A stretch of DNA of 6,662 bases from Syntrophaceae bacterium UBA6252. Lineage in GTDB: Bacteria; Desulfobacterota; Syntrophia; Syntrophales; UBA6807. Shown here piece after piece: positions 1 through 6,520 of this stretch. Every line of letters begins with the position of its first letter. Position 1 is the first letter of the stretch. The stretch lies in the NCBI GenBank assembly GCA_002441265.1, contig DJVQ01000068.1, forward strand, positions 78,086 through 84,747, given 5' to 3'. The position numbers and the translations under genes were made by a program. The notes under the pieces are model-generated. The model saw only the letters and a program-made list of their open reading frames with translations, searched no databases and had not been told where the DNA came from.

Positions 1-16
1 TTTGCCGTTCGAAAAA
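1..16. repeat. Terminal direct repeat, left copy
   Basis: The first 16 bases (TTTGCCGTTCGAAAAA) are identical to the last 16 bases (6647-6662). At the right end this word is the outer flank of a palindromic repeat element. The left end of the window therefore probably lies at the edge of another copy of that element, or the two ends are the same locus read around a circle. The match itself is seen directly; its origin is inferred. Confidence 0.85.
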
Positions 17-257
17 GTGTTGATTGGCATCTTACGATTTCGTCAATTGTTGGGATCGTGAAAACATGCGGGACGTCCACCCCGGGAAGCGCTTCCGTCA
101 AGGATTTCCGGAGCGGGCGGGAAGCGGAACGCCGCAGGGGCATGCACCGCAACGGACGAAGTGAAGGGGGGATCCGGCGGGAGGACGTTTCGGAAAGCGC
201 CTTCCTGCGGGCCGTCGCGGGATGTGTTGACCCAATCAAAACCAAGGAGGCAAATCA
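17..257. other. Intergenic region upstream of pal, no recognised gene
   Basis: I recognise no gene here. The first 45 bases or so are A+T-richer and the rest is G+C-rich. Frame 1 is open from base 1 to a TGA at 259-261 that overlaps the pal ATG as ATGA; a GTG at 58 would give 67 codons, rich in Arg, Gly and Ser. The opposite strand is also open, so coding is doubtful, and the product does not resemble the TolB C-terminus expected upstream of pal. Two perfect palindromes stand out: GGACGTCC at 71-78 and GGAAGCGCTTCC at 85-96. I found no convincing -35/-10 pair; TTGATT at 20-25 has only a poor partner (TCAATT) 17 bases downstream. The pal ribosome binding site AAGGAGG is at 244-250. Confidence 0.5.
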
Positions 258-821
258 ATGAGTAAATGCAGCGTATTCAGGGGGGTGTTGTTGTTCGTCC
301 TTTGTCTCGCCGTCGCCATGGTCCTCGGATGCGGCAAAAAGACCATCGTGAGGGAAGAGGCGGGAGTCGCCGCCACGGAACCGGCGAAGGCGGAGACGGC
401 GAAGGAAGAAGCGGCGATCCAGGAGGAACTCCTGAAAGGCAAGGAGAAACAGGAAAAGGAGCGCATTCTCCGGGAAGCGGCATCCTTCGCGGACATATAC
501 TTTGATTTCGACCAGTACGATCTCACCGGTTCCTCCCGGGAAACGCTGAAACAGCATGCCGACTGGCTTCTTGCGAACCCCGCCTTCGATCTCCTCATCG
601 AAGGCCATTGCGACGAACGGGGCACGGCGGAATACAACCTCGCTCTCGGCGAGCGCCGCGCCAACGCGGCCAAGGATTACCTCGCCGGCCTGGGCGTCGA
701 CGACCGGCGGATCACCACGATCAGTTACGGCGAGGAACTTCCCGTCGACGCGGGCCATGAAGAGGCCGCGTGGTCGAAAAACCGGCGGGCCCATTTCGTC
801 GTCACGCCCCGGTCGAAATAA
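258..821 (+). CDS. pal: Peptidoglycan-associated lipoprotein Pal
   Basis: Pal is the outer-membrane lipoprotein of the Tol-Pal system; it binds peptidoglycan non-covalently and helps the envelope constrict at division. The 187-residue protein has a type II signal peptide with lipobox VLGC (Cys25; Gly at +2, so no inner-membrane retention Asp). A Lys/Glu/Ala-rich, probably helical linker (about 33-75) leads to an OmpA-like domain (about 78-185). Family signatures are IYFDFDQYDL (80-89), EGHCDERGT (115-123), YNLALGERRA (126-135), SYGEE (156-160) and NRRAHF (175-180). Asp119 and Arg134 have the 15-residue spacing of the diaminopimelate-binding Asp/Arg pair of OmpA domains. The ATG at 258 follows AAGGAGG by 7 bases. 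Length is normal for the family. cpoB follows after 21 bp; the usual upstream neighbour tolB is not in the window. Identification is secure. Confidence 0.97.
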   Translation: MSKCSVFRGVLLFVLCLAVAMVLGCGKKTIVREEAGVAATEPAKAETAKEEAAIQEELLKGKEKQEKERILREAASFADIYFDFDQYDLTGSSRETLKQHADWLLANPAFDLLIEGHCDERGTAEYNLALGERRANAAKDYLAGLGVDDRRITTISYGEELPVDAGHEEAAWSKNRRAHFVVTPRSK

Positions 822-825
822 CGGG

Positions 826-845
826 AAAGGGGGGCTTCGCCCTTG
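826..845 (+). promoter_or_regulatory. cpoB ribosome binding site within a potential hairpin
   Basis: The pal-cpoB gap carries the purine run AAAGGGGGG (826-834), eight bases before a TTG start codon. The bases just before and into the start (GCCCTT, 839-844) can pair with it. One option is GGGC (832-835) with GCCC (839-842) around TTC; another is AAGGG (827-831) with CCCTT (840-844). Either would partly hide the ribosome binding site or start codon, so CpoB may be made in smaller amounts than Pal. The pairing is seen in the sequence; the regulatory effect is inferred. Confidence 0.35.
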
Positions 846-1673
846 ACCAGGAAGCTTTTGCCTCTTCTTGTCGTGTGCGCGGTTGTTCTGGGTTGCGCGT
901 CGAGCCGTGACCTCCAGGTGACCAGCCAGATCCTGGACATGAAAATCACCGCCCAGGAAAAGGAAATGCAGGCCGTCCGGAAAGAAATGGAGGAATTCCG
1001 GAAGACCTTCGGAACCATGGAGGAATCGACGAAGAACGCCCAGAGAAGCCAGGCGGACATCGGCGCCGACATGACGGCCCTGCGGACGGAAGTCCAGAAG
1101 CTCCGGGGGGCCGTCGAGGAAACGAGGGAGGCCCTCGCGTCGGGCAAGGCGGGCGGCATGCCGCCCGATGCCGCGGCGAGGCTCGAGGACCTGACCCTCC
1201 GGATCCAGTACATGGAAAATTTCCTCGGCGTCGGGAAACCGGGTGCGCCGGCGGCGGCCCCGGCACGGGAGACCGGGACGGCCTCCACCCCGGAGAAACA
1301 GGACGCTGAAAAAGGCTACAACGAGGCCTACGACGCGTTCAAAGCGGGGAAATATGCCGAAGCGAGGGACCTTTTCGAAAAATTCCTCACGGCCCACGGC
1401 AACTCCGATTACGGGGACAATGCCCGGTTCTGGATCGGGGAGACCTACTTTTTCGAAAAAGACTATGAAAGGGCCATCCTGGAATACGAAAAGGTGATCA
1501 AGAACTATCCCCAGGGCAACAAGATCCCCAACGCCCTTCTGAAACAGGGGCTTTCCTTCCTCGAACTGGGGGATAAGGAAAGCGCGAAGCTTCTCCTCAA
1601 CCGGGTCGTCGGGGAATACCCCAACACGAGTCCCGCGAGAATCGCCAAAATCAAACTCTCATCGATTCAGTGA
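843..1673 (+). CDS. cpoB: Cell division coordinator CpoB (YbgF), lipoprotein form
   Basis: CpoB (YbgF) is a periplasmic TPR protein encoded after pal; in E. coli it links the Tol machine to the synthase PBP1B during constriction. This 276-residue protein has a short signal peptide ending in lipobox VLGC (Cys18, Ala at +2), so it should be a lipoprotein, unlike the soluble E. coli protein. Residues about 22-100 are charged, with heptad-like helical stretches (likely coiled coil), and a second helix covers about 107-130. An Ala/Pro-rich linker (about 131-156) leads to three TPR-type repeats: about 157-190, 192-227 and 229-264, with YNEAYDAFKAGKYAEA, FWIGETYFFEKDYERA and ALLKQGLSFLELGDKESA as their cores. 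TTG at 843 is preferred because it has a ribosome binding site and is the only start seen that keeps the signal peptide. The 3' end overlaps the convergent lolB-like gene by 15 bp. Confidence 0.92.
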   Translation: MTRKLLPLLVVCAVVLGCASSRDLQVTSQILDMKITAQEKEMQAVRKEMEEFRKTFGTMEESTKNAQRSQADIGADMTALRTEVQKLRGAVEETREALASGKAGGMPPDAAARLEDLTLRIQYMENFLGVGKPGAPAAAPARETGTASTPEKQDAEKGYNEAYDAFKAGKYAEARDLFEKFLTAHGNSDYGDNARFWIGETYFFEKDYERAILEYEKVIKNYPQGNKIPNALLKQGLSFLELGDKESAKLLLNRVVGEYPNTSPARIAKIKLSSIQ

Positions 1674-2537
1674 CGTTTCCGGACCGGTCCTCCCCTCGGC
1701 GGGAGGGCCGATCCACCGGATTTCCGTTTCCGGGGGAACCGCCAGATCGAACAGGTCCGGAGAAACGGTCTCCATCCGATCGAGGCCGGACAGGCGGATC
1801 GTCGAAATCACCGGAACGGGAGACTCCATCCGGATGGAAATCCTCTCCGGAAAATCCCTGCCTCCCGCGGGGAGGGCCCCCTCGAAAACGGCCGTGAAGG
1901 AGGAACGGGATCCCGCTCCCCGGGATTCGTACCGCACGAGTCTCCTCCGTTCGACGTCAAGCCAGAAGGACCGGATTCTCTCCCCGTTCAGAAAGCCGTC
2001 CGCCCGGTAGAGGGCGCCTTCCCAGGAAGCCTCGTACTGAAGGGAATCATCCCGGCGGGGCGGGATTCCCATGATGAGGGAAACCACGTCGGGCACGTCC
2101 AGGGGAAGACGGAAAAGGGTGTAGAGGCTCGTCGCGTCCGGGGCGCCCATGAGAAAGAGACGCTCTTCCGGAAAATAGGCCTTGAGAAGACGGCCGTCCG
2201 CCGCAAGAAGAAGGTCCGGCGTACCGAAGAGTGGAAGGGCCTCGATCCGGAGGGAGCCGGGATACCGGACGGCGAACGCCGTCGTCCGGAAATATTTTCC
2301 ATCGGGAGTTTCCAGGGAGATCCTGGCGGTTCCACGGAAACCCTCTTCCGGCGGATTCCCGAACCATTCCGAAAGGACCGACTCGGGCGGCGGCGGGGCT
2401 CCCCGGGACAGCGGAACCGTTTTCCCCGGGGCGGCGCACCCGGAAATCCACATCAGGGCCAGGCAAAGGGCCGGAAGCATCGCCGCGAAAAGGCGGAAAC
2501 GGCCGGTTTCAGCGAGAGGGTTTCTTTTTCGGGGCAC
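1659..2537 (-). CDS. lolB: LolB-like outer-membrane lipoprotein
   Basis: LolB receives lipoproteins from the carrier LolA and inserts them into the outer membrane. This 292-residue protein has a basic N-terminus, a hydrophobic stretch (about 16-32) and lipobox ISGC (Cys34, Ala at +2). A Pro-rich linker precedes a beta-rich domain (about 65-275) with alternating strands such as GTARISLETPDGKYF and SLRIEALPLFG, typical of the LolA/LolB fold and the related DUF4292 group. At about 258 mature residues it is longer than E. coli LolB (about 185). The name rests on fold pattern, lipobox and the conserved TPR-lolB gene pairing, so a DUF4292-type protein of another role remains possible. The GTG at 2537 has AAGGGA (2545-2550) seven bases upstream and lies inside the end of the TPR gene (29-bp overlap), suggesting translational coupling. 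A later ATG at 2480 lacks a ribosome binding site and the basic N-terminus. Confidence 0.65.
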   Translation of the reverse strand: MPRKRNPLAETGRFRLFAAMLPALCLALMWISGCAAPGKTVPLSRGAPPPPESVLSEWFGNPPEEGFRGTARISLETPDGKYFRTTAFAVRYPGSLRIEALPLFGTPDLLLAADGRLLKAYFPEERLFLMGAPDATSLYTLFRLPLDVPDVVSLIMGIPPRRDDSLQYEASWEGALYRADGFLNGERIRSFWLDVERRRLVRYESRGAGSRSSFTAVFEGALPAGGRDFPERISIRMESPVPVISTIRLSGLDRMETVSPDLFDLAVPPETEIRWIGPPAEGRTGPETSLNR

Positions 2538-4233
2538 TCAGGAGTCCCTTGATTTTCTTTTTCAGTTCCGCCGAGTCGGGATTCCGCTTCAGGGCCTCCC
2601 GGTAGAGGCGGAGCGTTTCCTTATTCCTCCCCATCTTCAGGTAGACGTCACCGAGATGCTCCGCGATGGTCGGGTCCTCCGGAAGCATCCGGTGGGCCTC
2701 CTCGAGGTACTTGGCGGCCCGGGGCAGGTCGTTCATGCGAAAGTACACCCACCCCATGCTGTCGGTGATGTAGCCGTTGCCGGGCTTCAACTGGAGGGCC
2801 CGTTTGACCATCCGTTCCGCTTCCTCGAGCCGAAGCCCCCTGTCCGCCAGGCCGTAGCCGACGAAATTCAGGGCCTCCACATGGTCCGGGTCGGCATCCA
2901 GGATTTTCTGCATTTCCTGGAGGCCCTTCTCGAACTGTCCCATCTTCTCGTAGAGCACGCCGAGCCGGTACCGCATCTCGATGTTTCCGGGAGCGCGGCC
3001 GAGACCCTGCAGAAGGGTCTCTTCCGCTTTCTCCATGTTCCCGTTCTCCTCGTAAAGCGAGGCCAGCGCCCCGTAAAGGGGTGCTTCCTGTTTCGATTCG
3101 AGGGTTTTTTCAAGGAGGGAAACCGCCTCGTCGAACCGGCCCTCGTCCTTGAGCAGGACGGCCATGTGAATCCTGGAGTTGACGTAGAGCCCCGACGCCG
3201 GGGTCACCTTGGAGAAGTTCTCCATCGCCCGGTCGGGGTTCCCCTGTTTTTCGCAGGTCGCCGCAAGGAAGTAGCGGGCGGTTTCCTCCGAGGGATTCTC
3301 CTTCAGCAGTTCCAGGAAGATCGGTTCCGCCAGGTCCAGCCGTTTCCCCTGGAAAAAATAGGACATCCCCAGGGCAAGCCGCGTCTGCCGGTTTCCGGGG
3401 TTTTGTTCCAGGACCGTCAGAAATTCGGCGATGGCCTCGTCGTAAAGGTTCTGCTCGAAGAGCATTCGGCCGAGGCGGAAACGGGCGTCGATCCGGCCCG
3501 GGTCCTCCTCGAGAATCCGCCGGTACTCCTCCGTCGCTTCCTCGTACTTTCCCGTGCTTTCATGGAGCCCGGCAAGGTCCATGAGGGCCGGCTCGTAACC
3601 GGGGTCGATTTCCAGGGTTTTCCGGTAATGGGCCTCCGACTGCCGTTCGAGCTTCATTTCCCGGAAGAGGCGCGCCAGGGCGTAGTTCCCCGCGAGATGG
3701 TCCGGATTCAGGGCGAGAAGCCTTTTCAGCGTCCCCGACGCCTTCTCGTACTCCCCCCGCTCCCGGTAGAGAAGACTCAGGTAGAGATAGGCGTTTTCCT
3801 TCCCGGGGTCCAGGCGGATGACGTGTTCGTATTCCTCGATGGCCCGGTCGTACTCCTTCCCCCGCAGGAAAAGGCCGGCCAGGAGCAGGCGGTTGTCCAC
3901 ATCGTCGGGATGGACGATGAGGGACTTTTCCAGGATTTCGATCGCCCCGGAAACGTTCCCCTTCTTCAGATACAGCGAGGAAAGATCGCCCGCCAGGGAG
4001 GCGGAGCGGGGATCCAGGGAGAACGCCTTCTCGAGGGACCGTATGGCGCCGTCGGTGTCTCCCGCCAGGTTCTGCAGGACGCCGACGGAATAATGGTAGT
4101 AGGAGGTCTCCCCCCCTGTCCCATCGGGATGTTTTCCCTGAGCCGCCGCCGGCCCGAAATGGGTGCAGCCGGCCCACGGCAGGACCGCCAGGGCGAGCAG
4201 AAACAGCAGAATCGGCCTTTTGTTGCCTGTCAT
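2509..4233 (-). CDS. Large TPR lipoprotein, LbcA-like
   Basis: This 574-residue protein is built almost wholly of tetratricopeptide repeats, which act as protein-binding scaffolds. A signal peptide ends in lipobox WAGC (Cys23, Thr at +2), predicting outer-membrane attachment facing the periplasm. After a linker, about 15 tandem 34-residue TPRs run from about residue 44 to 555, many ending in a DP or NP turn (IRLDPG, LALNPD, LEIDPG, LKPGN). The C-terminal stretch with ALNFVGYGLADRG and ITDSMGWVYF is characteristic of the TPR proteins encoded beside lolB in many proteobacteria, including P. aeruginosa LbcA, the partner of protease CtpA. A tail of Lys-rich residues closes the protein. An ATG at 4239 gives two more residues, but GGAAGAGG (4240-4247) directly abuts it and is correctly spaced (6 bases) for the ATG at 4233. 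The gap to the deacetylase gene is 31 bp. The TPR lipoprotein call is secure; the LbcA role is inferred from context. Confidence 0.9.
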   Translation of the reverse strand: MTGNKRPILLFLLALAVLPWAGCTHFGPAAAQGKHPDGTGGETSYYHYSVGVLQNLAGDTDGAIRSLEKAFSLDPRSASLAGDLSSLYLKKGNVSGAIEILEKSLIVHPDDVDNRLLLAGLFLRGKEYDRAIEEYEHVIRLDPGKENAYLYLSLLYRERGEYEKASGTLKRLLALNPDHLAGNYALARLFREMKLERQSEAHYRKTLEIDPGYEPALMDLAGLHESTGKYEEATEEYRRILEEDPGRIDARFRLGRMLFEQNLYDEAIAEFLTVLEQNPGNRQTRLALGMSYFFQGKRLDLAEPIFLELLKENPSEETARYFLAATCEKQGNPDRAMENFSKVTPASGLYVNSRIHMAVLLKDEGRFDEAVSLLEKTLESKQEAPLYGALASLYEENGNMEKAEETLLQGLGRAPGNIEMRYRLGVLYEKMGQFEKGLQEMQKILDADPDHVEALNFVGYGLADRGLRLEEAERMVKRALQLKPGNGYITDSMGWVYFRMNDLPRAAKYLEEAHRMLPEDPTIAEHLGDVYLKMGRNKETLRLYREALKRNPDSAELKKKIKGLLSAPKKKPSR

Positions 4234-4264
4234 TTCCATCCTCTTCCGGCCGGGCCGTCCCCCT

Positions 4265-5170
4265 TCATCGCTTCACGACGGAAGACAGGGGAACGAAATG
4301 GATACCGGCCTTCTCCAGTTTCGGGATCATCTCCTCAAGGACTTCCACCGTGTTCCGGTAGGGGTGGCCGATGACGACAAGTTCCCTCCAGTGCTCCCGC
4401 TTCTCCAGGAGCCTCTGGAGCACTTCCCGGGTATCCTCCTGACTGTTTCCGTTGTCCAGGAAGATGTCCCTTGCCACAAAGGGAACTCCCAGCCTCCCCG
4501 CCGTCCCGGCGGCCTCCGATCCCGTCGTGGTCAGGCTGTCCAGGAAGAACAGCCTCCTTTCCTTCAGACACCGGAAAACGACGGCGAGCCTTTCGCCGTC
4601 TTCCATGAAGGACGAACCCATGTGATTGTTCACGCCGACGGCTCCGGGAACCGATTCCAGGCTTTCCCCGACCCTGGCGGCGATCTCCTCCGCCGTCATG
4701 AAACGGAACACGGCCCCCGGGCCGGGATCGGTCTCCGGAAAGCCCTGGGGCTCCATGGGCAGATGGAGCAGAATCTCCTTCCCCCCTTCCCTTGCGAGAC
4801 GGGCGGCCTCTTTCGAAAACGGGCAGTGGGGAAGAATGCCGAAGGCGACGGGAACGGGCAGCTGCGCAAGATCCCTGGCCGCGTCCGGATCGTAACCGAT
4901 GTCGTCGATCACGAGGGCGATCCGGTTTTCCCTTCCGGTCTGCGGAGCAGGACCGGGAGGCCTCGCTCCCTCCTCCGCCTGCGGCCTGGGACCGGGCTGC
5001 TTCAGCGCGGCGGGAGGCTTCAGGGGCTTCGTTACCGGATGCGACACGATCTTCGGCGCGGTTCCGGCGGCCTTCCACAGCCGGTACCCCGACGCGGCAA
5101 TCAGCGCAAGGAAAAGAACCAGGAAAATCGCCCAGAAGGCGGTCCTCTTCCCGTCGTTTTTCCGCTTCAC
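4265..5170 (-). CDS. Divergent polysaccharide deacetylase (YibQ/DUF610 family)
   Basis: The 301-residue protein has one N-terminal membrane segment (about 11-29), probably an uncleaved anchor, then a Pro/Lys-rich linker (about 38-80) and a periplasmic domain (about 82-300). That domain matches the divergent polysaccharide deacetylase family, relatives of NodB-type enzymes that remove acetyl groups from sugars. Conserved motifs are ALVIDDIG (85-92), LLHLPMEP (134-141), GVNNHMGS (179-186), FFLDS (208-212), RDIFLDN (234-240) and VIGHPY (266-271). Asp89/Asp90, His136, His183 and His269 are candidate metal or catalytic residues by position. The substrate is unknown for most members. The GTG start overlaps the ctpA stop as GTGA (5170-5167), indicating coupled translation. 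Genes of this family often follow ctpA in proteobacteria. Family assignment is strong; activity is not shown by sequence. Confidence 0.9.
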   Translation of the reverse strand: MKRKNDGKRTAFWAIFLVLFLALIAASGYRLWKAAGTAPKIVSHPVTKPLKPPAALKQPGPRPQAEEGARPPGPAPQTGRENRIALVIDDIGYDPDAARDLAQLPVPVAFGILPHCPFSKEAARLAREGGKEILLHLPMEPQGFPETDPGPGAVFRFMTAEEIAARVGESLESVPGAVGVNNHMGSSFMEDGERLAVVFRCLKERRLFFLDSLTTTGSEAAGTAGRLGVPFVARDIFLDNGNSQEDTREVLQRLLEKREHWRELVVIGHPYRNTVEVLEEMIPKLEKAGIHFVPLSSVVKR

Positions 5171-6462
5171 CGGGAACTCATCTTACCGAACACTTCCCAG
5201 CTCCGCAGAAGATCCAGGGCATACTGGAGCTGGTTGTCCCTCGGTTTCGTCACCGCCGCGCCCGGTTCCTTTTCCCCTTCCTCGCCGACCAGGTGACCTT
5301 CGAGATCCTTTTCCCGGATGATCCGGTCCTTTTTCTCCTCCCCGTTATTCTCCCTCTTCTCGAACTCTACGACTACGTCGGGATCGATCCCCGTCGCCTG
5401 GATGGACGTGCCCTTCGGCGTGTAGTACTTGGCCGTGGTCAGCTTGATCGCCGACCCGTCGTTCAGGGGAATGATCGCCTGGACGGAACCCTTTCCGAAG
5501 GTCTGGGTGCCCACGAGCAGAGCCCTGCCGTTGTCGCGGAGGGCGCCGGCGACGATCTCGGAAGCGCTCGCCGATCCGCGGTTGATCAGGACCACCATGG
5601 GACAGACCATTTCATCCCCGTCGTCCCGGGCCTCGTAGACCTTGTCCGAAGAGGGGATGCGGCCCTTGGTGGAAACGATCTTCCCTTCCTTCAGGAACAT
5701 ATCGGACACATAGACGGCCTGATCGAGGAGCCCGCCGGGATTGCTTCTCAGATCCAGGACGAGGCCCTTCGGAGAGCCGCTTTGCTTGATCATCTCGTCA
5801 TGCGCCTTGGAGACCTCGTCCAGGGTGTTCTCGTTGAAGGAGGAAATGCGAAGATACCAGATGTCCGCATCCATGACTTCATGGCGGACGCTCCGGATCT
5901 TGATGACGTCCCTCGTTACGGTGTAATCCCGGGGTTTGTCGAATCCCTCCCGAAGGATGGAGATGGTCACTTTCGATCCCTTCGGCCCGCGGAGCCTGCG
6001 GACCGCCTCCATGATGTTCATCCCCTGGGTCGAGGCCCCGTCGATGGCCACGATCTGGTCATCCGACTTGATCCCCGCGAGAAAAGCCGGCGTGCCCTCG
6101 ATGGGGGACACGACGGTCAGGATGTCGTTCTTCATGGTGATTTCTATCCCGAGCCCCCCGAAGACCCCCTTCGTGTCCACCTGAAGCTCCCGGTACATCT
6201 CCGGCGTCAGATACACGCTGTGGGGGTCGAGGGAACGGATCATCCCCTGAATCGCGCCCTCCAGGGCCTTTCCGGGATCGACCTCCTCGACATAGTTCTT
6301 ATCAACGATATCGAGAACCTCGTTGAATGTTTTCAGGTTCTTGTATATTTCCCGGTCCCCCGCGGCGGAAACGGGGGCGCCTCCCGATCCGAGGACCCCC
6401 CAGAGCAATGCGACGCCGAGAAAAACGGGAAGAACCCAGATCCAAAAAGCCCTTTCTTTCAT
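5167..6462 (-). CDS. ctpA: Carboxyl-terminal processing protease, peptidase S41
   Basis: CtpA is a periplasmic serine protease of family S41 that recognises substrate C-termini through a PDZ domain; relatives degrade peptidoglycan hydrolases or trim envelope proteins. With the start at 6462 it has 431 residues: a signal peptide or anchor (about 5-30, possible cleavage after VSA), an N-terminal helical region with SLDPHSVYL (77-85), a PDZ domain (about 98-170, with FGGLGIEI at 101-108 and LAGIKSDDQIVAIDG at 128-142), and the protease core. Catalytic elements are intact: Ser299 in RGSASASE, Lys324 in TFGKGSVQ and Gln328, with the Ser-Lys spacing of 25 and Lys-Gln spacing of 4 seen in known family members. 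DLRSNPGG (237-244) is also typical. A longer frame from TTG at 6522 starts inside the promoter, whereas the ATG at 6462 has GGAGGA just upstream. First gene of the four-gene operon. Confidence 0.97.
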   Translation of the reverse strand: MKERAFWIWVLPVFLGVALLWGVLGSGGAPVSAAGDREIYKNLKTFNEVLDIVDKNYVEEVDPGKALEGAIQGMIRSLDPHSVYLTPEMYRELQVDTKGVFGGLGIEITMKNDILTVVSPIEGTPAFLAGIKSDDQIVAIDGASTQGMNIMEAVRRLRGPKGSKVTISILREGFDKPRDYTVTRDVIKIRSVRHEVMDADIWYLRISSFNENTLDEVSKAHDEMIKQSGSPKGLVLDLRSNPGGLLDQAVYVSDMFLKEGKIVSTKGRIPSSDKVYEARDDGDEMVCPMVVLINRGSASASEIVAGALRDNGRALLVGTQTFGKGSVQAIIPLNDGSAIKLTTAKYYTPKGTSIQATGIDPDVVVEFEKRENNGEEKKDRIIREKDLEGHLVGEEGEKEPGAAVTKPRDNQLQYALDLLRSWEVFGKMSSR

Positions 6463-6466
6463 TGAT

Positions 6467-6473
6467 TCCTCCA
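6467..6473 (-). promoter_or_regulatory. ctpA ribosome binding site
   Basis: TGGAGGA on the - strand lies four bases before the ATG at 6462. It fixes this ATG as the ctpA start and rules out the longer frame from TTG at 6522, which has no such site and would place coding sequence over the promoter. Confidence 0.8.
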
Positions 6474-6481
6474 GGGTACGA

Positions 6482-6520
6482 CATAAGAGATTCAGTATAC
6501 ACTTATGGGAAACGCTTTCC
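6482..6520. promoter_or_regulatory. Two inverted repeats overlapping the ctpA promoter
   Basis: CATAAG (6482-6487) and CTTATG (6502-6507) are perfect inverted arms flanking the -10 box, with centres 20 bases apart, two helical turns. Directly next to them, GGAAA-CGC-TTTCC (6508-6520) is a 13-base dyad covering the spacer and part of the -35 box. Both positions are where a dimeric repressor could block RNA polymerase. The symmetry is seen directly; operator function is inferred and no regulator is known. Confidence 0.3.

Noticed and set aside
20..48. TTGATT-17-TCAATT as the pal promoter
   Set aside because: The -10 candidate matches the consensus at only 3 of 6 positions, so it is not better than chance in an A+T-richer stretch.
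43..258. A 71-codon open frame on the - strand upstream of pal
   Set aside because: It has no recognisable domain and no convincing start, its complement is equally open, and it would begin at the pal start region.
1686..1709. A 9-bp hairpin 12 bases after the cpoB stop (GGTCCTCCC / GGGAGGGCC) as a terminator
   Set aside because: The stem is strong, but no T-run follows it and it lies inside the lolB-like coding sequence, so coding bias may explain it. It could still slow RNA polymerase.
2182..4374. A 730-codon open frame on the + strand opposite the TPR gene
   Set aside because: It lies antisense to an unmistakable TPR lipoprotein and its product is low-complexity in style with no recognisable domain. 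Long antisense frames are common in GC-rich coding DNA with biased third positions.
4792..6465. A 557-codon open frame on the + strand opposite ctpA and the deacetylase gene
   Set aside because: It is antisense to two strongly supported genes, crosses their junction, and its Asp/Arg/Leu-rich product resembles no family. It is a shadow of the real coding strand.
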